From Beta vulgaris subsp. vulgaris (taxonomy: Eukaryota; Streptophyta; Magnoliopsida; Caryophyllales; Amaranthaceae), in contig NC_079208.1 in NCBI RefSeq assembly GCF_026745355.1, positions 15,328,417 to 15,392,416 on the forward strand: a stretch of 64,000 nucleotides of DNA. The letters run 5' to 3'. The notes under the pieces are model-generated. The model ran no database searches and was not told where the DNA came from. It worked only from the letters and a program-made list of their open reading frames with translations. The position numbers and the translations under genes are program-made. Positions 34,527 to 46,960 of the stretch are shown in pieces; positions within the stretch are counted from its first letter, which is position 1; every line of letters begins with the position of its first letter.

Positions 34527-35027
34527 CTATGCATTATTGGACAAGTTTTTATGGCTGTAATATTTGTCAAACAATCTTTTTTCTGCTTTCTTTTTATGTG
34601 TCCTTTTGCGACACATGAAGTACTTTAATATCTCCTATTTTCTCTTTACTCTTGTGTTCTGCTAATTGCTTATTGCCTGCTGTCCATTTTGTTACTTTCT
34701 TATTTCGTATGTTTAGTGTGCTAGGATGGCTAATATTATAAGATATCTGTTTGAGCTACTTGCTTGCTGCCTAGACTGTTGACTCTCTAGTGCTGCAGGT
34801 CCATAACCTTAGTTTTGATAATGATAAAAGGGGGAAGAGATGTTATTGGTATAGTAAAAAAAATTTATCATCATAGTTCCTATGCATGTTCTGCTTATTC
34901 CTGTTCCTAGTAGATCCTATTCCCAGTCCTAGTTGAGTCTAGTTACTTAGGTTGTGTGTTTTGCTTTATGTTTTTCTTTCCTTACGATAAAAATGAAAAA
35001 AAAAAATTTACCAATTATTTGTCATCA

Positions 35028-35043
35028 TCAAAAAGGGGGAATT
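35028..35043 (+). other. Polypurine tract of the Sirevirus-like element
   Basis: The tract 'caaaaagggggaatt' lies directly before the TG of the 3' LTR at 35044. It is the primer for plus-strand DNA synthesis in LTR retrotransposons. Confidence 0.8.
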
Positions 35044-36159
35044 TTGTTGTATTCACTATTTTGATGATGACAAATATTTATCTTTATTTATTTTAGTTTC
35101 TTTAAGTTTTTTTTTATTAGATTTATTTATTTTATTTTATCTTATAATTTAGGTTTATTATTTTATCTTAGATTTATCTCACAAATAACGTGTGTAATAA
35201 CTTATGGAGAATTGATTAGGAGTCTAATCAAATATTAAGTTATTTAACTTATTTGTGTTATTGACTAATAATTTATATTATGAACTTTAATTTTTGATAA
35301 TATTAGAAACCATAATATTCTTGGAAGTTAGTATATGCGCAGGAGATGTAATAGCTGATTATTGAGAAGCTTTGTGAGGCGCTAACTTCCAGCACCTAAA
35401 AAGGAGGGCTGTTGAAGTAGTTCCTAGATTTTAGGAACTACAACAACCTATAACAGCTTACCTATCTCTAAGGCGTGCGGTGATGGAGAAAAATTGTGGA
35501 ACCAATTCAAGCACAACTTCAACGGTTTTCTAACGGTTACAAAGTGGATGAGTGAGGCTGAATTTTAGCTTCCACTATGTACGTGGAGAAGATCATGGGG
35601 CAATCTATATTTCTACATATAGTTGTGCTGTGAACAAAATGATGATGCTTTCAGTTATTCTTGTAATATCATTCAAAGAAAGTGTATTTGGTTTCTACTC
35701 TTCTTTCACTATTATTTATTGTACTAGAGATTAGGTTGTGTGAAACAAAATCTGTAATCATGTCAAGAAAAAAAGAGAAAGAGAAAGAGAAGAGAGAAAG
35801 AAGAAGACTTCTAGCGAAGTCAAGAGAGAAAGTCACTTGTTCAGGGGGAACAAGGTGACAGGGAACAAGTTCCTAGAGGAACAGAGAAGGTCATATATTA
35901 GGTTGTACAAAAGAGAGTCTTTTGGCCTAGTATATTAAAGAGAATTGAGTCAAAATCCCTCGTGGTCAAGGTTTTTCTTCCTTTTGGGCCTAGGAAGTTT
36001 TCCTTGTCAAAATTCTCGTGTTCTTATTTCTTTAAGTTTATGTGCTTATCTTTTTCTTAGTTAAACATTATTTTATTTCCGCAAAAAAGATCGAAAATCT
36101 CCCCAACTACAATTCACACCCCCTCTTGTAGTTGATTTAGTGTTTATACTAGACTAATA
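35044..36159 (+). repeat. 3' LTR of the Sirevirus-like element
   Basis: 1116 bp from TGTTGTATTCAC to ...AGACTAATA. It lacks the 0.36-kb insertion of the 5' LTR. It ends in TA where the 5' LTR ends in CA, a single base change. The target duplication ATTAT follows. Confidence 0.85.
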
Positions 36160-36327
36160 ATTATTAAATAATTAATTGGACTTTAAAATAGGACTTTAAC
36201 ACTTTTTGAAATGGTTTTGAAAGGCTTTTCAGACTACTATACCCTTAGTTCGGACCAATTAAGACCACAGTATGTTCCATCATCGGATCCCTAAATGGGG
36301 GGGGGGGGACACGATTATATGTCTACA

Positions 36328-36741
36328 ATAACAAACTAACTATTTAATGTAGACATATAATATTTCTATCCTATATGCCCTTCTTATACTATTCATCTCT
36401 CGCAAAATAATAAAGTAATCAAAATAAAGTAAAAGTATTAAAATAACTAAATAAATAGATAATATATATTTTTTGAAGTTATAGAAAAATTAAAAAATGG
36501 GATTAACTAAAACAAAATAAAGAAAGTTCGAAATTCTCGAACCAAAAAAATATTTTCGGATCCTAAAAATAATTCGAAACATAAATATTTAAACTTTTGT
36601 ATCTTGAAAAATGTGTTCGAAAAGTGATTTGAACAAAACGAATAAGTAGGAGCTCGATTTCTATGAGATTCATTTTAAGTAACTAGTTAGCTAGGCGCCT
36701 AAAAATTTAAAGTTGGTACGAAAGGCCAATAAAAAGCTAAA
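36328..36741 (-). other. Probable leader of the Tekay/Del-like element
   Basis: About 400 bases of AT-rich sequence lie between the edge of the Z LTR and the primer-binding site at 36742. If the PBS assignment is right this is the 5' untranslated leader of a Gypsy element on the minus strand, cut short on the left. No coding text is seen. Confidence 0.4.
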
Positions 36742-36753
36742 GCTCTGATACCA
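36742..36753 (-). other. Primer-binding site, initiator-Met tRNA type
   Basis: The minus strand reads TGGTATCAGAGC, the standard site complementary to the 3' end of initiator-Met tRNA, three bases from the LTR end at 36757. This fixes the element's orientation as minus. Confidence 0.85.
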
Positions 36754-36756
36754 CTT

Positions 36757-39250
36757 TGTAACACCCCGACAATTCTCTGTTTTGCAAAATATCTTTTCAA
36801 TGTAAAACTTAGAGAATTATCAAAGTATTATCGCCTGTGTGATGACGTATCGGCTTATTCAGAATTTTGTAGCGGAAATAAATTATAAATAAACTTTGAA
36901 AATTAAACTTAGTCAACCAAAAAGTCAACAATAAAAGTCAAACCAACATAAAGTCAAAGTCAACCTCAAATGTAAAAGTCAACCACAATTTGTAGAAAAG
37001 TATAAAATCAACTATAAAACATAACGTCGATACAAGATCTCCACTTTTCCGAACCCCATGATGCATCATCTTCAAACCTGTAAATGATGATGCTCTATTG
37101 ATCCCGATAGACCGCTCCCAATGGGGTCATCACAGTATCAATAAGACATAGCCATGATCAACACATACACACAAATCACGTAATCAGCAAAACTGAGTTC
37201 TACATAGTAAATAAATAAACCTAACATGATACTAATAAATATTAAGTAGGAATAAATAATAATAATATAATAACATCGTAGACTTCTTTGACTGAACTAA
37301 ACTCTACAACTAATTAATTAATTAATTTAGATGGAATTGTCAATGGAAGGAGTTGTCTAAAAAATACTAGTCTTCAATCTAGAAGACGAAGTACGGGTGC
37401 GACTCCGTACTCCCTTGACCTAGGATATCAAGAAACATTTAAAAGAAAAATAGGACACGAGGATCAATCCGGTCCCAAGAAAAGCCATGGGCTACCACCA
37501 TATACTCCAACTCATATTTGTCCAACACTTCAGACGTGCACAAGTCGTCTAAAGATATTGCTATTCACGTTTCACTTTACATGATAAATAATTTATATGT
37601 TCAATTGTTATGACCCACAAGTAGGACAAATAATATAATCATCAAGACACACAAACTTCCATTTTTATCTTAGGATTAGATAAGGTGATCAACAACTTAA
37701 CAACCCAAGATTATTTCCAACATTTAGTCCATAACCTTTATTTAATTTTTGAATCAAGTCAACAACCAACCAACCTTTCATAGGTGTAATAATCAACTTA
37801 CCAAATAAGGCACTCGTTCGTCGTAAAGAAATTAAATAATCCAAAGGGAATAACATGATTCATCATGATCCAATACCAACATAAATATTAATCCCTCATG
37901 TGAAATAATAAAATAAAGTTATTAAATCTTATATGTTTGCATGAATATTCCATACAAACATAATATAATCATCATCATGCTTCACACAACGGCATAAAAC
38001 ATGTAAATCCAATTGAATATAAATCACATATCAACTAAAAATAGTTCCCTATACATGATACTACAGAAATCTGATCCTTATGTTATGATACTAATCCAAC
38101 CAACACATAGGTATGTACGTACCTTGTGTAGACAAATCGAGCGGCCACTTTCATAAGGTTAAAAGTCGCCTAAAAGAGAATTCTCCGACTAACAATAATC
38201 AACATATCGACAAATTAATACTCTAGAAATTTTCAGTAATATTAAATACTTTAAACCCTCTTTAAAGTGTTCAAAAACCTTTCTTATCATTAAAACTTAA
38301 TCATTAAAGCATCTGAGTATAGTACCACTGTACTAGTTGTTAAAAACTCATACTTTGATCATAAAAACTCCAACATAAGCATCCTTATAAAATTTTCAGC
38401 AACTTATAATATAATAAAATCCTTTTTAAACATACTTGAATATAATTAAAATCATAAGAATACTCAATTTCATAAACTATAATATCCTACTATGATTTTT
38501 CAACTTATAAAACCCTAAAAATCCATGCTTTGAATACTTAAAATCCTAATTTAAACATAATCAATAAATCTAAAATTTAATTATTTTATTATATAAACTA
38601 CATAAATTTAGACTTTTATTTAAACATCAAACTATAACTTTAGACATAAACATATTAAAAACAACTCTTAAAATTATAAACTTTGCATTGAATATAACTT
38701 GGGGAGGAAGAAATAACCAAAGCAAGGAGGAGGGATGAGGGATGAGAACCGGCAGCCAAGGGGTAGCGGCTGGCGGTCGGCAGCAGTGATTGGCCGGCGG
38801 GAAAGCTGAGAAACACGAAGAGGGGGAGAAGAGGAGAGGAGAAGAAAAGAAAGAGAGAAAAAGAAAAGGAGGGGGCGAAATTACAGGTAGAGGAAGAGTG
38901 AGAAAATAAGTGTGTGGAACAAATTTGGGTTTTTGAGGTTTATATAGTTTCCTCCTTTTGGGCTTAGAAAAAGGTGTTTGGACTAAAATAATACTTGACG
39001 GATGGTGATTTGAGTAGTCTGGTTCCTCTAACCAAATACAAAATCCTTTTTGCTGAACCAAAATGTGTTTTAAGTTATAATAATCATTTTTAAGCACGAC
39101 TAAAGAAAATGTTTGACTTCTTTTAAATCATTAAATGATTCCTTTGATTTTCAAATAGTCAACCTTTTAGGAAATAAATAATTTAAATACCAAAATGTAT
39201 ATATACATTAAAATATATTTATAAAAGTCATAAAATTATGGAGGATTACA
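36757..39250 (-). mobile_element. Tekay/Del-like Gypsy LTR, 2.5 kb
   Basis: On the minus strand the LTR would start TGTAATCCTCCATAA and end GGGGTGTTACA, directly followed by the Met primer site. Long LTRs with such ends are typical for Tekay/Del Gypsy elements. It has no internal coding region attached, so it is a truncated or nearly solo LTR. Open frames inside (for example 38627-39097) come from the GC-rich promoter-proximal part and are not convincing genes. Confidence 0.65.
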
Positions 39251-39489
39251 GTCTAGCCCAGTCTATATTTGCATTTGCATACAATTAGGCCCATACTAAT
39301 CCAAAGTCCATACCTTTTACCATTTCTATCTATCATTTCCATTTCCCATTTTCATTCCATTTTTCATTTACATTTCTCATTTCCTATTTCTCATTTTCAT
39401 CTCTTATTTGAAAAATTCATTTCTATAAATTTATGAGGTCCATTCAATTTTCGTTCAGGATATGTCGTGAGATTGTAACTTAATTAGGA

Positions 39490-40349
39490 ATGTCAGACAA
39501 AGAGCAAACAAGGTCAACCTACTTCCAGACTTGTCAAATGAATTGTCACCTTTTCAAATGAATCTTCCGAAACTTCTGAATCAACATCTAAGATGGGATA
39601 CACTTCTGAAAAACTCAATGCAATTATGGCTCATCCAACTGATGAACTCTCGTCTCGAGGAACAAGACAAAGAGATCAAGGATGCTGAGAGGAAAACTGA
39701 CAATCGACGAAAGTGAAGAGGAGGACACGCCATCATTGCCACCTCCTATGAAGTCCGAGATAGATTTGAGTTTTGAAAAACTTGAGCAATTGATCTATTC
39801 AAATTTTGCACTCGAGGGTCAGCCTCATGGCCATATGACATCATTGATCTTGAACTGGGGGTCGAAGACACAGATGATCATTTGAGAGTTTTCTCTATTT
39901 CTAAGGCTCTCAAAGGCATGAGCAAGAACCTATTTGGTTATGTCTTTCCCTTAAACTTGGATGCACATCCATCCAAGTGGTAAAGATTTCTGAACAATAC
40001 AAAGCCGAATGACTGGGATTGCATCAAAGAAGAGTTCCGAAAGCAGGTCATATACAAGCTTCCTATTGGTCTGTTTAATCCTTTAGGCATGTCTCTAGAA
40101 GAAGCTTTCACTAGGCATGCAAATGGAGCGCTTCATCTTCTTGGCACTATGACAAACCTTGCTCTTGAGAATAGGTCCAAGAAGTGGAATCCTAATGGCT
40201 ACTGCAAGTACCATCAAGAAAACGGACATATGACATCGCGGTGCTGGACTTTGAAGCATTCCCTACAAGACATGGTTGAAGATGGTAGACTGCCAGTTCC
40301 GCCTGTGGCAAAAGTTAGCAACAACAACAACCCCTTGGGCAGTGCCTAG
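39490..40349 (+). pseudogene. Tat-like Gypsy gag remnant
   Basis: Readable in pieces: SFEKLEQLIYSNFALEGQPH (39682-39885), then text like SISKALKGMSKNLFGYVFP and DWDCIKEEFRKQVIYKLP, then 40089-40349 with YCKYHQENGHMTSRCWTLKH and a following DMVEDGRLP. That C-H-GH-C pattern with LK after it is typical of Tat/Ogre-lineage gag. Stops and frame changes occur between the parts. No protease, RT or integrase follows. Confidence 0.65.
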
Positions 40350-42162
40350 ATAATGTTGGGGCTTAGTCATTTAGTTAAATAGTGATAGTCTTCTTGGTTG
40401 AGTCGGAGAGTCTCTCCCCTAACTTTTTTGTTTCTTTCCTATCGAGTTTACGTCATTTAGGACTTTGATTTTAATAAGCCATACTTATTTCTAATTAATA
40501 AAATAATTTCATTTTATTTTTGTTTTCATTAGTCTTCCATCATTTTATATATGCTTCTAATTCAATGATGAAACTTAAATCACCTAATGATCTTGATTAA
40601 TAAAGAGAAAAAAGGAAAATGGACATATTCTGGATTATGAGTTATTTCCCTCTTCCCTTCACATCTCCAAAAAAACCACCACCTTCTATAAACCATCTCT
40701 ATGCAACCAAAAAGAATAAAAATCCATAAACCATCATCCCAAGTAGCCTTTCAAATCAAAGCTCCACAAAATATACTTCAAGCCTTTCAATACCCTAAAC
40801 CATAAAAACTTTTGTGCAAGCCTCAGTACATAAAAAAAATCAATGCCATGCAAAAACAAAGAAAGAAGTGAAAAAAATTCGAAGTGCGAAAGCAAAAGCA
40901 AAAGAAAAAGCACAAATCAAATGATAAAGAAAAAAAAAAGGCCAAAGGCAAAGGAAAAAAAAGCTACGGGGCTTGCACACAAGCTCTACCCCTCATTCAA
41001 ATCCTTTCTATCTGTCAAGAATATCTTAATCCATATAATCCAAATCCATGATCCTACCTTATCCCCAACCGAATAAACCGTTATCCAAATCCTTTAAACC
41101 TGAACCCTTAAACATTTCATCAACCTTTATAACTCCTTCTTCAAGGTATGTCCAAGCCTGCTAGGTTGAAAACCCGAAGGGGCGGCCTAGGCAAAAGTTA
41201 GGGAATAAAAAAAACAAAAAAAAAAGAAAAAGAAAGATCGAGAACTATGAATGGTCCGATTCCGCAAAGATATGTAGGAATCATCATCTTGAGGTCCGAC
41301 CGCTTCAATAAAATAAATTAATCAAGGTATGATGATTTGACTTTTTAGAATTCTGGAGCATACTCTTCTAGATCTCGACATAGACTCGAGTCTGAACCTA
41401 GCTACATCAAAGCATTTTCCCACCAAGATCTATATGAGACACAATCTAAATTTTTCATTTTTCAATCCAAGCTCTCTTTTTTCTCTGAATGACTCTCCGA
41501 CAATTCCATGGTCTCTACCGATATTTGACTTTGCTTAATTATATCAACTCCTCAACAAAGAATTCCTAGTGAAGAACTCTGAATCCTTAATACCAATCAA
41601 GTACATTCCAATCTAGGCTGAAAATGCCTAAATTAAGGCAAGCTTACCCAAAAGTGGGGGCTCCCTAGAAATGTGGTGGTTCCTCCAAATTAAACTCCTG
41701 AAAGTTCTAATATGCAAATTTCACTTGCAGACCCCGAGTATTTACTAAAACATTCGAAAATCAATCTATTTATTTCGAATCATTCTCTACCTATCAAGAT
41801 CTCCTAACCTTGCATTACATATCATCTTTCATAGCCTTGCAAAACCTTGACCTTGCATGATATCTATTTCATTTCATACCTTAGCTTTGCATAACCTTAA
41901 TCCTTGCATGGTGTCTCATACATCATTAGAGAGTCTAATTCTACATCTTTGCATCATTATGTGCCTTATAGGAGTTGTTTGCACCTATTTGCTAACATCT
42001 TTTTCCGCAAGTAATCAGATTGCTTGTAGTTATCGTCCTGCATACTAACTTTATTTTTGTAGAAATTGGTGATATATAGAGCAATTCTAAACTGCATATT
42101 GTTTTCAATCGTTCTCCGTCCGGATACCGTATACTTTGACTTTCGGTTTCCTGAACCTTGGT
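40350..42162 (+). other. 3' untranslated region of the pol-less Tat-like element
   Basis: Between gag and the polypurine tract there are 1.8 kb without pol. Phrases such as 'ggttgaaaacccgaagggg' and 'cctaggcaaaagttaggga' followed by 'ttccgcaaagatatgtagga' are typical of 3' regions of Tat-like elements. The Lys-rich frame at 40843-41076 is a low-complexity artefact. Confidence 0.55.
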
Positions 42163-42177
42163 CAAATTGGGGGCTTC
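42163..42177 (+). other. Polypurine-type tract of the Z-family element
   Basis: The bases 'caaattgggggcttc' directly precede the LTR start TGTAGACAC at 42178. Tat-like elements have such a 'ttgggggc' tract. Confidence 0.65.
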
Positions 42178-43566
42178 TGTAGACACATAAACGTGTTTCC
42201 CCACTTAATGGCCCAATGATGAAACATATTGTGGTCTTAATTGGTCACCTAAGGGGAGAGCTGTCCAGATAGCTGGGCCCAAAATTATCTTAAAGCGAAA
42301 ATTTTATTTATTTGCAATAATGATCGTCCAAAGTCCTATTTCAAAGAACAATTAATTATTCTTGATAATTAATTGTATTTTGATCCCAAAAAAAATATTC
42401 TACGCCCAATCATTTAGAAGACCCTGATTAACTATTCATGGTAGTTAATTGTTTTTATCTAATATTTTTATTAATATTTTCATAAATAAATAAATATTTT
42501 CAAAGATATTTTGGAATTGAAATTACATTTTATCTCATAAAGGTTGATTTCCAAATTTTTAAAAGGGTAAAATAAAATCGTACAAACACGCGTCAAAGAA
42601 AAAGGATGTAAAAGCATGCCTGACGCAGACGGTGTGTCTGGCGCGCCACGTGCGCGCTGCTTCTGGGTGTGTTGCGTCAAGGGCACCAATCTGCGGCTGA
42701 CATGTGCCTTTGCGCATCATGCAATTTTGCACTTAGCGCACTATGTGCGCGATGCGCATGTGGCTTTTTTGAATATTTTGCTATAAATAAGCCGTGATTT
42801 TCCAGATCTAAGAAAAAACACTTTTTCACGTACTCTTTGCGTCCGAATACTTTCGTATTCTCTCACACTTTCAAACACATATACTGATATTTCTATAGAT
42901 CTTTACAAGTTTTCGTTTAAAGGCTTCACAATTGCTCTTTTCGAAGGTTTTATTCCCTCAGACCCAAGTCGCACCATCGGTATATTCCTGAGGGTCCTTG
43001 AATAAATTTATCTTATATATTTATTGAAGTTACCAACAATTTATCTCATGATGTAGATCTCTAACAAAAATTCGTTCTTTTGTACATTCTAATCTCTATT
43101 TATTTCTCTTTATTTATATATTTTCCTAATTGTCCTTCTCATGTTCTCATCACCAACATGATTATTATTGCTAATCAAGACCTAAGGAACTGTTATAATA
43201 TTAATCAGATAATTTGAACAACCTATTAGAAACCTTGTGATTTTGATTGCTTAATAACATATCACTAAAAAAATAGTCTTTTGATGTGTTTATTTAATCA
43301 ACTTAGACTAATATATTTTTAGGGTGCTTGAAAATATTCTCTAGTTATTCTTTTGCATAGAACTTGACATGAATCGATATTTTGTAGAGGCTATCAATGG
43401 GTGAACGTGGTTTATGTCCGTGTTCATAGCCCTACCCTGGAACTCAATCTATAATTCATTGACCATTAATGGAGTCATAACAGAAAAATTTATATTGGAT
43501 AAGTCCCTAAATTGTCCCTATGATTTCCATATCCAATTAGGTTTATGAGTCTTCTTTAAAGACTTA
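42178..43566 (+). repeat. Z-family (Tat-like Gypsy) LTR, about 1.39 kb
   Basis: Begins TGTAGACACATAAACGTG. It contains a GC- and CGCA-rich zone (42590-42760), the promoter-like 'gctataaataagccgtgatt' near 42780, and 'cctgagggtccttgaataaa'. Its end is set by TTGGCGACTTTTCT at 43567, which looks like the tRNA-Arg-type primer site of Tat/Ogre elements. It matches the reverse-oriented split copy at 23330-36327. Confidence 0.6.
42778..42791 (+). promoter_or_regulatory. Candidate TATA box of the Z LTR
   Basis: The run 'ttgctataaataag' occurs just after the CG-rich zone and about 60-90 bases before the likely transcript start. LTRs carry the element promoter, so a TATA box is expected here. It is seen but not proven. 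Confidence 0.45.
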
Positions 43567-43567
43567 T

Positions 43568-43580
43568 TGGCGACTTTTCT
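43568..43580 (+). other. Primer-binding-site-like motif after the Z LTR
   Basis: TGGCGACTTTTCT resembles TGGCGACTCTGCT, the site used by Tat/Ogre-type elements. It lies directly downstream of the LTR. Together with the upstream polypurine tract it places this LTR between two internal regions. Confidence 0.5.
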
Positions 43581-43941
43581 CTATTTCAAAAAAGTTTTTA
43601 ATAAAACCTTACAATGAGGTAGTCAAATACGCGTTCATCTCACGTAAGTGAATAAAAACACACCTACACTTCGTACATGGGCCATGGCAGTGAAGAATCC
43701 AAATATGAAGAAAAGCTCCAACTTTAAGATGATGTTAATTGTTACCTTTTGTCGTACTCAAATTTTGAAATTGGCATGATGCCATATATTATGTTATGTA
43801 AGGCACTTGTTCTAAACTACGTTCATTTCTCATTTTTATGAACCCAATATACCAATAGTACTTGGAGTAGTAAATAGTTAATACTCCATGTAATTTGAGG
43901 TCACTAGTTTGATTTCAAGATTTCCCTCATTTACTCTCTAA
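43581..43941. other. Remnant of internal region downstream of the Z LTR, and spacer
   Basis: AT-rich sequence with 'acgcgttcatctcacgtaag' near 43630. It may be the start of a second, deleted internal region. No coding text. Confidence 0.35.
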
Positions 43942-44953
<1,012 letters not shown>

Positions 44954-45148
44954 TAAGTCTCAAGGGCATGGCCTGCAAAGTTCGAACGAAGTTTACCTTC
45001 AACACTAATATACAAAGGTTTTGGTTTAGTTTAGTCCCGTGTTCTTGCTTTATTTATTAATAGAGAATAGAGTTCTCTTCAGATAAAAATTATTAGGATA
45101 TAAACGATAAAATAGTGATTTCATGATGTTTCCTAATCTAATTGAAAC

Positions 45149-45281
45149 TATTAGAGTAACATTATATTTAAAGGATAGAATGGTCTTTTACTAGTCATAG
45201 GTATGTATTGTAAACAGTATAAATATCGAATGACAGGGTTAACCGTATCAGGTTAATACAATTATTCTCCACGCTTGTACA
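45149..45281 (+). repeat. 5' LTR of the short-LTR Copia element
   Basis: It starts TATTAGAGTAACATT; the 3' LTR has an extra TG in front (TGTATTAG), so the terminal TG was lost here, with GAAAC directly next to it. About 15 substitutions separate the two LTRs, so the insertion is old. Confidence 0.75.
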
Positions 45282-45350
45282 TGGTATCACAGCCTAGGTT
45301 TTTCTAAATCTTTTTTTCCTCTCTAAAATAAATTTTCTTTTCCTTTCCTA

Positions 45351-46350
45351 ATGGATCTGTCGCACCACACTTCCGCCCTACTGGTCGCCGTCCTGCAGCC
45401 ACCATCGGCGTCGACCTTCAGTCCATCGTTGCCACCGCCGGCGGTAACGAACGCTGCCCCCGGCTGTTCCAGTCGTTCTTCCCAAGGCCTCTGCCACCGC
45501 GAACGCTGCCACGCAGCTGTTCCCATAGTTTGCTTTGACGGCCCCGTCACCGACGTTGCGTCTCCCTCCGCGACTGCCACCAGCGCCTACACGATGCCCA
45601 TTCTAGGCTTCTCCTCCGCCCTTCTGCACGCTGGCTCCCCCTCTTCATCGTCTCGCACCCACAAATTCCGCCGGGTTTCACTCAACCCCAATCGACGCCG
45701 ACGACCGCCGGTTGTGGCCAACCGTTTACCATGCCATCACCTACTTCTGTGTTTGCTTTACCGCAAATATCAGCCCCAAATCTCAGTAATCTGGTAACTA
45801 TCACGCTCTCTTCCCCTGAAAATTATTTGTTTTGGAAAACTCAGATTACATGTTTGCTTCTTCCGATCAACTGCTTGGTATGGTTGAAGGCACTATTTCT
45901 ATTCCTTCTGCTAGTATCATTGATGAACGTGGTCTTTCAATTCCTAATGTTCAATTTTATGAATATTTGCGTGTTGATCAACAAATAAAATCGTGGATTT
46001 TTGCAACATTATCTAGGGATGTATTTGTGGATGTTCATGATTTATCTACTTCTGTGGAAATTTGGACTCGTTTAGAAACTAGGTTTATGCATGCTAGTAT
46101 GGCTAGATCAATGGAATTAAAGGAATGTTTAACTCGTATTAAAAAGACTGCTTCCCAGACTATGGATGGTTATTTACGTGAGATTAAGGTGATTGTTGAT
46201 TCCCTTGCTGCCATTCAGTGTCCTGTGTCGAACCAGGATTTAGTACAATATACTCTTTTTGGTCTCATCCTGATTCTGAGTATGATCACATTGTCACTAC
46301 GTTGCTACATTATCCGTTCCCTCTTAGTTTTGATGATTTGTAGCCTATAA
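45351..46350 (+). pseudogene. Copia gag of the short-LTR element
   Basis: An ATG at 45351 opens a Pro/Ser-rich GC-rich leader; the gag body follows in shifted frames, SPENYLFWKTQITCLLLP (about 45810-45880) and from 45832 SWIFATLSRDVFVDVHDLST, EIWTRLETRFMHASMARSME, the UBN2-type gag pattern. The text breaks near 46260 and 46345. Gag makes the virus-like particle. Confidence 0.7.
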
Positions 46351-46351
46351 G

Positions 46352-46960
46352 TTGCTTCTTCATGAACAACGTTTGATAAATTCGAAGGATGGATCTGATT
46401 CCTCCTCTCATCATGCCTTACTTGCTGTTCAATCTACTGGTTCTGGATCAAGTTCCTCCTCCAAGTCTAATACTGGAGGGAGGGATCGGGGAAGAAATAA
46501 CACAAATCGTGGGGGTAATAATAATCGTGGTGGCAACAATAACCAGAATGCTCGTGATAATGGTGGTGGAAATGGGGGAGATAATAACATAAATGGTTCT
46601 AGAAACAACAACAACAATGTTAACCGGTGACACTCCAATGGTATGAGTAAATATTCTAACTTGTCATCCTATAGTATGCCTTGCCTAGATTATATTACTA
46701 ATGATTTGTCGTCTGTAGGGAGTAATCCATCAAGTAGCAATGTAACCTCTACCCCTACATCCGATACTTGAGGTTTATGTTGGTTTCCAGGTCACCAAGC
46801 TGCCTATTGTCCTCAACGATTCAATTCCAGCTTTGTTCCCTCTTCCTCTGAAAGTGTCACTCGAGCCTTAGCTGCACTGTCTGTTGGTGGTGAAGCTAAT
46901 GATTCAGTCTGGTACCCGAATTCGGGAGCTGCATCTCACATGACTCCTCAGGATGGTACG
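46352..46960 (+). pseudogene. Gag tail, zinc knuckle and protease site of the short-LTR element
   Basis: The frame 46352-46630 is Asn/Gly-rich (RGGNNNRGGNNNQNARDNGG), the usual RNA-binding linker. After a stop, GLCWFPGHQAAYCPQ near 46777 is a knuckle with one altered cysteine position. At 46909 the protease text SVWYPNSGAASHMTP has Asn where the catalytic Asp stands in WYLDSGAS. Confidence 0.7.

Larger units (their letters stand above)
24569..36159 (+). mobile_element. Sirevirus/Maximus-like Copia retrotransposon, 11.6 kb
   Basis: Perfect 5-bp target duplication ATTAT (24564-24568 and 36160-36164). Both LTRs start TGTTGTATTCAC; the primer site at 26049-26060 is a changed form of the initiator-Met site; the polypurine tract is aaaaaggggga (35030-35040). 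Order: gag, protease, integrase, RT, RNase H, then a third ORF, as in Sireviruses. Stops and frameshifts hit gag, protease, integrase and the third ORF; a CACTA element separates integrase and RT. The RT-RNase H frame is still open. The element is dead on its own. Confidence 0.9.
23330..36327 (-). mobile_element. Z-family (Tat-like Gypsy) LTR fragment, split by a Sirevirus-like insertion
   Basis: The minus-strand sequence from 36327 (TGTAGACATATAATCGTG) to 36160, continued from 24568 to about 23330, matches the plus-strand LTR at 42178-43566 in order: 'gtggtcttaattggtc', 'aaagtcctatttt', 'caattaattatt', 'aataaatattttcaaa', the CG-rich 'tgcgt' zone, 'gcagacccaag' and 'ctaatcaaagaccta'. The Copia element 24569-36159 sits inside it. 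This LTR fragment ends where the Gypsy pol fragment starts, so its own internal region is not present here. Confidence 0.7.

Noticed and set aside
38627..39097. A 156-residue minus-strand protein
   Set aside because: It lies in a long Gypsy LTR, is low-complexity (Ser, Pro, Leu, Phe) and has no domain or splice support.
40843..41076. A Lys-rich 77-residue protein
   Set aside because: Low complexity within the 3' untranslated region of a Tat-like element.
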